Positions 56,240 to 64,000 of a stretch of 64,000 nt of DNA are shown here, in pieces. The translations under genes and the position numbers were made by a program. Numbering within the stretch: the stretch's first letter is position 1; each line of letters begins with the position of its first letter. This DNA is from JAICYJ01 sp963737445 (GTDB taxonomy: Bacteria; Actinomycetota; Thermoleophilia; Gaiellales; JAICJC01). Below the pieces are notes generated by a model that did no database searches, was not told where the DNA came from, and saw nothing but the letters and a program-made list of their open reading frames with translations. Location of the stretch: NCBI GenBank assembly GCA_963737445.1, contig CAVTSO010000025.1:124001-188000 (forward strand), in the 5' to 3' direction.

Positions 56240-57169
56240 TCACATCGCGGCGATCGCCGCGACCACCCTGCGGCACAGGTCGGGCACGGCCGCCGCATCG
56301 TCGGTGTACATCGAGGGCTTGAAGCAGATCGACGTGTACCCGGCGGCCAGCTGGGCCGGCACCTGCTCGAGCGCCTCGTCGATCGAGGCCGTGGCGTCGT
56401 CGTCGGGGAAGCGGCCGCGGATCCCTCCCACCAGCTCCAGCCTGTCGGGATCGCGCCCGGCGGCCCGCATCCGCTCGCGCAGCGTCGCCAGCTCCTCGGG
56501 CGTGGGCGTGCCGAACGGGTGGAAGCCGTCGCCGTAGCGGACGATCCGCCGCAGCAGCGGCTCGTGCAGCCGCTGGCCGCCGAACCACATCGCGGGGCCG
56601 CCGGCGCGGTGCGGCTTGGGCTCCACGTAGACGTCCCGGAATGAGAAGCGCTCCCCGTCGTGGCCGGCGGGCGTGTCCGTCCAGGCCGCCGACATCGCCT
56701 CCAGCTGCTCGTCCAGGATCGCACCGCGGCGGGTGAACGGCACGCCCAGAGCGGCGTACTCGTGGGCGCTCCAGCTGACGGTGGGCTGGACGACCAGGCG
56801 GCCCTGCGCGAGCAGGTCGAGCGTTGCCAGCTGCTTGGCCAGCAGCAGCGGGTGCCGCAGCGGCGCGATCACCGCTGCCAGCGCGATCCGCAGCGTGCTG
56901 GTGCGGGCGGCGATCGCCGACGCCAGCACCAGCGAGTCCGGCCAGGGCGTGGCGGGGTCCTGGTTTCCGGGAGCGGCGTAGTCGCGCGGGTTCCCCATCA
57001 GGCCGGCGGCGCTCGAGTCCGGCCCCAGCACCACGTGCTCGCTCAGCATCACCGTGTCGACGCCCGCCCGCTCGGCGCCGCAGGCCAGCTGCACCAGCGC
57101 CGGCAGGTCGCGCGGCGACACCATCGTCCAGTTCTCGCTGAGCACGAGCACGGTGCGCGCGGCCGCCAT
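56240..57169 (-). CDS. LLM-class flavin-dependent oxidoreductase (luciferase-like)
   Basis: 309-residue TIM-barrel flavoenzyme of the bacterial luciferase superfamily, probably FMN or F420 linked. Segments include DTVMLSEHVVLGPDS, TLRIALAAVIAPLRHPLLLA KQLATLD, RLVVQPTVSWSAHEYAALG and AMWFGGQRLHEPLLRRI. The substrate is unknown. ATG at 57169; the stop immediately follows the convergent oxidase stop. Confidence 0.88.
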   Translation of the reverse strand: MAAARTVLVLSENWTMVSPRDLPALVQLACGAERAGVDTVMLSEHVVLGPDSSAAGLMGNPRDYAAPGNQDPATPWPDSLVLASAIAARTSTLRIALAAVIAPLRHPLLLAKQLATLDLLAQGRLVVQPTVSWSAHEYAALGVPFTRRGAILDEQLEAMSAAWTDTPAGHDGERFSFRDVYVEPKPHRAGGPAMWFGGQRLHEPLLRRIVRYGDGFHPFGTPTPEELATLRERMRAAGRDPDRLELVGGIRGRFPDDDATASIDEALEQVPAQLAAGYTSICFKPSMYTDDAAAVPDLCRRVVAAIAAM

Positions 57170-57216
57170 ACGCGTATCAATACCGGCTGCAGCCGGCGTC
57201 CGCCGCGACGATCAGT

Positions 57217-57435
57217 TCACCAGGTCAGCTCTATCTCGAGTTCCGACCCGTCGCTCTCGATGTCCAACTCGATCTTGAGCTGCACCTCGTCGGGTACGTG
57301 CACCGTGAAGTGCGCCCCGCCGCGTTCGAACTCGACGTCGTTGTGATGCTCGAGCATGTCGGCGAGCGTGCGCAGTCGCGCGGCTACCTGCTCGCGCGTG
57401 AGGCGCTCCTTCTGCTCTACCTCGAATATGTCCAT
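57217..57435 (-). CDS. Amphi-Trp domain protein
   Basis: 72 residues. The whole protein is one amphi-Trp domain: basic/acidic N-terminal helix (FEVEQKERLTREQVAARLRT LADML), alternating beta strands (VHVPDEVQLKIELDIES) and the diagnostic end LEIELTW. The domain's role is not established. The start overlaps the stop of the isochorismatase-like gene by one base (TGATG), so it is the second gene of that leftward unit. Confidence 0.8.
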   Translation of the reverse strand: MDIFEVEQKERLTREQVAARLRTLADMLEHHNDVEFERGGAHFTVHVPDEVQLKIELDIESDGSELEIELTW

Positions 57436-58064
57436 CAGCTCTTGACCGACGCGCCCTGCAGCGCCTCCGTCACCTCGCCGCTGGTCATCGGCTGGCTGAA
57501 CATCGGGTAGTCGCGGCCGGTCGCGACGCGCTGCTCCTCGCCGCTGGTGGCGGCGGTGCAGTCGGTCAACGTGATCACGTCGTAGCCCTTCTCGTAGGCG
57601 GTGCGCATGGTCGACTCGACGCAGCAGTTGGTCAAAAAGCCGCCCAGGATCACCGTCTCGATCTCGTTGCTCCGCAGCACGAAGTCGAGGTTGGTGGTCG
57701 CGAACGTGTCCAGGCCGCGCTTTCCCTCGACGACGATGTCGCCCTCCTGCGGCGCCATCTGATCGCAGATCTCGACGCCCCAGGTGCCCTTCACGAACGC
57801 GTTCGAGTCGATCACGCCCTTGAGGATGCCGTACACCTTGTCGGGGTTGCCGAGCTCGCCGTAGCCGGGCGCGAACGAGATCGGGGCGTGCACGACGGTG
57901 GCGCCGGCGCGCCGCGCCTCGTCGGCCACGCGGCGGCTGTTCTCGAGCATGCCGGTCTCCTGCATCACCTCGTCGACGGCGCCGTGCAACGCCCCGCCCT
58001 CCGAGGTGAAGTCGTTCTGATACTCGATCAGGACGAGCGCGGTCTTTTCGGGATTGACATCCAT
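57435..58064 (-). CDS. Isochorismatase-family cysteine hydrolase
   Basis: 209 residues with the cysteine-hydrolase triad: Asp18 in EYQNDF, Lys115 in VEGKRGLDTF and Cys148 in GFLTNCCVESTMRTA. Family members cleave isochorismate, nicotinamide, N-carbamoylsarcosine or ureidoacrylate; the sequence alone does not choose. A strong GGAGG precedes ATG 58064. Cotranscribed with the amphi-Trp gene. Confidence 0.88.
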   Translation of the reverse strand: MDVNPEKTALVLIEYQNDFTSEGGALHGAVDEVMQETGMLENSRRVADEARRAGATVVHAPISFAPGYGELGNPDKVYGILKGVIDSNAFVKGTWGVEICDQMAPQEGDIVVEGKRGLDTFATTNLDFVLRSNEIETVILGGFLTNCCVESTMRTAYEKGYDVITLTDCTAATSGEEQRVATGRDYPMFSQPMTSGEVTEALQGASVKS

Positions 58065-58162
58065 CGTGGCACCTCCGCCGGTCGTTGTCCGAGACTGTAG
58101 CGCCCTTGCTGCCGCCCCGGAATCTGGCCGCGAGGGCGGTGCGGTGTGCGACAATCGTACCT

Positions 58163-58543
58163 GTGAGCTCGCTGGAACAGCCGCTGGAAGGTGCCCGTCG
58201 CAGCGAGGTCGGCGGCCTGGTGGTGGATGAGGTCGAGGCCGGGCGGGGCCGCGTCAAGCGGGTGATCTATCCCCCTGGCTGGCGCTGGAACAGGGACATG
58301 GCGCCGGTGACCGGCGGCGACCTGTGCATGCACGCGCACGTCGGGTTCCTGGTGCAGGGCCGGATGGTGGTCGAGTACCAGGACGGCTGCCGCGAGACCT
58401 ACCAGGCGCCCGCGGCGGTAGTCGTCGCACCCGGGCACGACGGCTGGGTCGACGGCGACGAGTCAGCGGTACTGGTGCAGTTCGACTGTGGGTCGGACAC
58501 GGTGAACGTGCTCGGCCTGCCGGGCGAGCACCGGCACGACTGA
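58163..58543 (+). CDS. Cupin-domain protein
   Basis: 126 residues with one cupin barrel: motif 1 MHAHVGFLVQGRMVVEY and motif 2 APGHDGWVDGDESAVLVQFD; two histidines plus a third in the latter can bind metal. Start GTG 58163, a few bases after a GACAAT box, suits a leaderless message. Divergent from the isochorismatase-like gene. Function unknown. Confidence 0.75.
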   Translation: MSSLEQPLEGARRSEVGGLVVDEVEAGRGRVKRVIYPPGWRWNRDMAPVTGGDLCMHAHVGFLVQGRMVVEYQDGCRETYQAPAAVVVAPGHDGWVDGDESAVLVQFDCGSDTVNVLGLPGEHRHD

Positions 58544-58868
58544 GGTCACTCGCTCGGGGTCAGACTCAGAATCGGCAACCGGGGCATTCCGGCACCGAAT
58601 CGACACATGCCGTTACTCGTAACACCGGTGGCAAAGTGGATGGTTGAGCCGAAGCCGCGGCTCCGTCAAATTATTGGAGTCAAACACCGCTTCCGCCCAC
58701 GACGCGGGTTCGTGACGGCTCCAACACACGTCGGCCCCGAGCAGTGACCCTGCTCGAGGAAGCGCCAGCCCCGCGTCTCCCCGCCACATAGCGGATACGA
58801 GCGGGGAAGCGTAGGGTGGCCAGTCGACCACTGGCGAGTTGGACGCCAGGAACAGGAGGACCGTCCGC
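58544..58868. other. Intergenic region without a recognisable gene
   Basis: 325 bases of lower GC than average. I find no credible coding frame. Two small hairpins occur (TCCCCGC/GCGGGGA around 58775-58807; GCCAGT/ACTGGC around 58819-58835). AGGAGG near 58854 is the ribosome binding site of the next gene. Confidence 0.4.
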
Positions 58869-59342
58869 ATGTCAAAGTTTGCGCTTCGTCCGGTAGAAGT
58901 TGGCGATCTCGACGCGATCTTCGAGCAGATGCGTGACCCAGAGTCAGTGCGCATGGCGGCGTTCACGCCTGAAGACCCGAGCGATCGAAGCGCCTTCGAC
59001 GCCCACATGGCAAAGATCATATCTTCCTCTGAGAACAGGCTTTGGGCGATCACCCGCGATTCTCGGCTCGTCGGCACCATCGGGAGCTACGTCTCGGAGG
59101 GAGCGACCGAGGTCACCTACTGGATAGACCGCACCTGCTGGGGGCAAGGGATCGCAACGCGGGCTCTCAGACTGCTCCTCGAGGAGATCTCGGTTCGGCC
59201 GATCCGAGCCCGTGCTGCGAGCGACAACGCCGGGTCGTTACGAGTCCTTGAGAAGGCGGGCTTCCACCCGATTGGTACGGAGGTGGCCTTTGCTCCGGGA
59301 CGCGCCGCCGAGATCGAGGAGACCATTCTCGAGCTGCCTTGA
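58869..59342 (+). CDS. GNAT family N-acetyltransferase
   Basis: 157 residues, RimJ/RimL-like GNAT: LRPVEVGDLDAIFEQMRDPE SVRMAAF at the start, TYWIDRTCWGQGIATRALRL as the acetyl-CoA loop, and ASDNAGSLRVLEKAGFHPIG. The acceptor is unknown. GC content and codon use are a little lower than in neighbours. Start ATG 58869 with AGGAGG nine bases upstream. It lies beside tRNA-Asp. Confidence 0.83.
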   Translation: MSKFALRPVEVGDLDAIFEQMRDPESVRMAAFTPEDPSDRSAFDAHMAKIISSSENRLWAITRDSRLVGTIGSYVSEGATEVTYWIDRTCWGQGIATRALRLLLEEISVRPIRARAASDNAGSLRVLEKAGFHPIGTEVAFAPGRAAEIEETILELP

Positions 59343-59379
59343 ACATCGAGGGTGGCTCTGGGAAACGGCAAACGGTGAG

Positions 59380-59453
59380 CGGGAGCGACGGGACTCGAAC
59401 CCGCGACCTCCGGCGTGACAGGCCGGCGTTCTAACCAGCTGAACTACGCCCCC
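59380..59453 (-). tRNA. tRNA-Asp (anticodon GUC)
   Basis: 74-nt cloverleaf on the minus strand: acceptor GGGGGCG/CGCTCCC (one G-U), D-arm GTTC...GAAC, anticodon stem CCGGC/GCCGG with loop CTGTCAC giving GUC (59417-59419), variable loop AGGTC, T-arm GCGGG-TTCGAGT-CCCGT. The CCA end is not encoded. Confidence 0.95.
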
Positions 59454-59530
59454 GGGCGCGCCTGGCCGGGCGCCGCGATGAGTATGCCACAGCCCGCGCC
59501 GTGACGATCCAGCCTGACCGGAAAGCCGCG

Positions 59531-59536
59531 TACAAT
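59531..59536 (+). promoter_or_regulatory. Putative -10 box (TACAAT) upstream of the GH15 gene
   Basis: TACAAT matches five of six consensus positions and lies 38 bases before the ATG at 59575, in the gap after tRNA-Asp. The same hexamer precedes the aldolase gene. Confidence 0.4.
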
Positions 59537-59574
59537 CGCGGTCGGTTGCCGCGCGGCCCGCCGGCGCCACCCGC

Positions 59575-61371
<1,797 letters not shown>

Positions 61372-61471
61372 GACGGCTGCAAACCGTCGTCTCGCAGTGT
61401 CGCTGCGGTCGGCCCGTGCCGAGCACTGTGCCCCCTTGCTCCTTGCGGGACCCGGTTTTCGCCGTCTTCGT

Positions 61472-64000
61472 CTATGTGGCCGGCCGCACCGGCAGGCTCA
61501 GCCTGGCGGTGGTACCGCGGCCGGCGCCGGTCTCGATCGTGATCGATCCGCCCGCAGCGTCGATCCGCTCCATCATCGCCTCCAGCCCCAGGTGGTTGGT
61601 GACCCGCGCCCGCGACAGCGCCTGCTGGAGGTCGAACCCGCGGCCGTCGTCGCTGACCACGGCATGCAGCAGCCCGCCCTCGGTCGTCAGCGTGATCGAG
61701 AGCCGCGTCGCCCGCGAGTGGTTGCGGGCGTTCGTCGTGAGCTCCGCGATCGACCTAAATGCGATCGTCTCCAGCGTCTCGTCCAGCCGCTCGACCACCC
61801 CCAGCGCCTCGAAGCTGACCTCCATCTCCGACTCCGACTGCACGGTCGAGAGCAGCTGCCGCAGGGCCGCCTCCAGGCCGTTTTGCCACAGCACCGCCGG
61901 CCGCAGCTCGAAGGTCATACGCCGGGTGCGGTCGACGGCGCCCGCCATCAGCTCGGCGACCTCATCAAGCACGGTTGCGGCACGGGTGACGTCGCCTTGC
62001 TCGATCGCCCGCCGCACGCGGTCGAGCGCGATCACGCAGGCCGACAACACCTGCACGGTGTCGTCGTGCAGGTCGGCCGCAACTCGCGAGCGTTCCTCCT
62101 CTTGCGCCAGCACCAGCCGCTCCAGCAGGGCACGGTGCCGCTGCTCGAGCAGCCCCAGCCGGTCGGCCCGCTGACGCAGCTCGGACTGCATGTGCGCTCC
62201 GCGCAGCGCCGCGGCGATCTGCTCGGCCACCGCCTGCATCAGCAGCGAGTCCTGCTGGTCGAAGCGGCCGGGGAGAGGTCGTAGAGTGCGATCAGGAGCG
62301 ACCGTCTGGCCGTCGACGATGATGGGCGTGATCAGCACTGAGGCGTACTTGCGGTCTGTGGGCACCCAGGGCTGGAAGCCTGGGTCCTCGGAGATGTGGT
62401 TGATGCGCAGCCTGCCGGCCATCCGAGAACACCTGGCCCGTGGTGTGGGCGTACAGCGGCTTCCGCATGCCCTCGATGCTCCCGTCGTGCAGGTCGACAT
62501 CGACGAGCGCCACCTGCTCAGCCGGTCTCGGGCTCGGCCACGTACGCGGTTACAGCGCCGCAGGCGATCAGCCGCGAGATGGTGTTGGCGGCGGCCCGCA
62601 GCGTCGGCTCGACCCCGTTGCGCTTGCCACCGCCTCGGCCACCGCAACCGTCACCTCCAGCCGGCTGGCGCGCTTCGCCGACTCGTCGCGCAGCTGCGCG
62701 CCCAGCAGGCGCGGCGGCCACCTGCTCTGCGACCGTCTGCATGAACAGCTCGTCGGCGGCCGTGTAGCGGTTCGGCGCCCTCTCGGCCACGCTCAGCACC
62801 GCCACCACCTCATCGTTGATCAGCACCGGTGTCGCCAGCCGTGAGCGCCAGGTATCCGGCTGCAGGAGGCCGGGGATCGAACCGTCGGCGGCGTCGCATG
62901 CGTACACCTGCCGGCGCTCCGTGAAGGCCAGGCCGGTCGTCCCCTGGGCCAGCTCGCGGCGGAGGCCGGCACTCGACTCGCCATCCGGCATGACCGAGGC
63001 GATCACCAGCTGCTCGCCTGTGGCCGGCAACACGATGGTGGCCTCAACGGTGGCGTAACCGGCGCCCTCGTGCACGGTCCGCACGAACGTCTCCAGCACG
63101 GCGTCCTGGCTGTCCGCCGCGGCCACCGCGCGGGCCGCGGCCAGAGTCAGCTCCAGCCGCCGCACGTTGGCCTCCGCCTCCGAACGCAGCCGTGCCCCGC
63201 GCATGGCGGCCGCCACCTGCTCTGCGGCGGTGCGCATCAGCACCTCGTCGTCCTGGGTGTAGCGGTCGGGCACATCCTCGGCCAGCTCCAGCACCGCCTC
63301 GCAGCGTCCGTCCACCATCACCGGTGCCTGCACCAGCGATGGATAGTCTCCCTCTCCCTTCCAGCCGTAGTCGGGATCGTCGGTGGCCCGGCCCAGGCGC
63401 ACCACCTGGCCGCTGCGGATCGTGCGGCCGGTGATGCCGTGGCCGATCGGCCAGCGCGTCGCGGGCGACTTCGATTCGGCGCGGTCGAGGCTGACCATCA
63501 GCACCGCCTCGCCCGCCTGATGGTGGCAGCGGTAGACCGACACCGCCCCGTACTCGGTGGCCTCGAACAGGGCAGTTGCGGCCGCCCGCAGGGCCTCGTC
63601 CTCCGATGCGGCCGAGGCCGTGCGCTTCGCGATCTCGGCGGTCAGCGCCAGACGCCGGGCGCGTCGCTCCGACTGGTGTCGCAGCTCGACGCCCCGCAGC
63701 GATGCCGCCACCTGCCCGGCCACCGCCACCATCAGGCGAAGGTCGTCGCCGTCCAGTCTGTCAGGCTCGTACTCGTGCACGGACATCACCGCACGGCAGC
63801 GCCCGCCGTCCATCACCGGCGCCGCCACCATCGACTCCCACACCTCGTCGCTGGGCCACGAGTAGCTGGGGTGCTCGCCGGCCCGCGCCAGCAGCACCGG
63901 CTCGCCGTGGAGGATCACGTCGCCGATGACACCCTCCATCAGCCCTCGCCGCACCCCGGCCATGCTTGACCCGTCGGCGTTGTAGTCCGAGACGAACAGC
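61472..64000 (-). pseudogene. Multi-GAF sensor histidine kinase, 5' partial with several frameshifts
   Basis: The start lies beyond the right edge. At least four GAF domains are visible, ending with repeated helices such as VAGQVAASLRGVELRHQSER and AEQVAAAMRGARLRSEAEAN. The C-terminal kinase is of the NarL-partner type: HisKA_3 histidine in VAADLHDDTVQVLSACVIAL and HATPase segments ELTTNARNHS and VSDDGRGFD, ending at 61472. Between about 62260 and 62730 the coding frame changes repeatedly (near 62725, 62600, 62518, 62415, 62300 and 62270) although each piece stays well conserved. No response regulator is in the window. Confidence 0.8.

Noticed and set aside
58544..59453. Possible genomic island integrated at the 3' end of tRNA-Asp
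   Set aside because: Lower GC and a stand-alone GNAT gene are suggestive, but no integrase and no repeat of the tRNA 3' end were found nearby.

Overview
The window is about 64 kb of GC-rich bacterial chromosome with short intergenic gaps, many GTG starts and many 4-base ATGA/GTGA gene overlaps. The gene content points to Actinomycetota: an OpcA partner for glucose-6-phosphate dehydrogenase, the mismatch endonuclease NucS, an LpdA-type quinone reductase lacking the redox disulfide, a SigR/RsrA-type redox switch, a 180-kDa NAD-glutamate dehydrogenase and a MerR-Mop molybdate regulator. A deep-branching class such as Thermoleophilia is my best guess. That is inference, since no rRNA or ribosomal-protein marker lies in the window.

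Layout. 0-6 kb: 3' part of a redox ECF sigma factor with its zinc anti-sigma factor, a MobA-like nucleotidyltransferase, two peptidases, an ECF sigma factor fused to a membrane protein, and a dienelactone hydrolase. 6-12 kb is the least orderly part: frameshifted sigma and VOC genes, a frameshifted IS110 element, a truncated second nucS, a beta-propeller lipoprotein and the intact nucS. 12-23 kb: class V aminotransferase, LpdA-like flavoprotein, fabI plus a metallo-beta-lactamase-fold gene, an acetyl-CoA-synthetase-like ligase divergent from a mopI-modABC operon, glycerate kinase, and lemA-htpX. 23-33 kb is central sugar metabolism: class I aldolase, ROK glucokinase, then tkt-tal-gnd-zwf-opcA-pgl. 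With rpiA at 46.4 kb this encodes the oxidative pentose phosphate pathway almost complete (no rpe seen). 33-38 kb: phosphate uptake pstSCAB with a PHO-box-like array, flanked by two inward-facing phoU genes. 38-39.6 kb: arsenic-type locus (broken arsR, ArsN1-like acetyltransferase, arsI). 39.6-47 kb: NAD-glutamate dehydrogenase, a DUF255 thioredoxin-fold protein and rpiA overlapping by 4 bases. 47-58.5 kb: single metabolic genes (solitary DNA methyltransferase, fatty acid desaturase, HhH-GPD repair protein, SDR, Fe-ADH, MOSC, ferritin, lipoprotein, degenerate MBL, DapA-like aldolase beside a DAO-type oxidase, LLM flavoprotein, amphi-Trp, isochorismatase, cupin). 58.5-64 kb: GNAT, tRNA-Asp(GUC), GH15 glucoamylase/trehalase and a multi-GAF histidine kinase running off the end.

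The most distinctive observations are: two copies of a long hairpin element placed exactly between convergent genes; a sigma/membrane-protein fusion with an internal start signal; a diverged nucS 5' fragment bordering a lower-GC insert; a decayed arsenic regulator still coupled to its downstream gene; and a recurring TANNNT box 6-10 bases before start codons that suggests widespread leaderless transcription. I see no convincing new multi-gene defence or biosynthetic system. Several frameshifts (sigma, VOC, IS110 transposase, pstA, pstB, histidine kinase) look like single-base indels in otherwise well-preserved genes and may be sequence errors.
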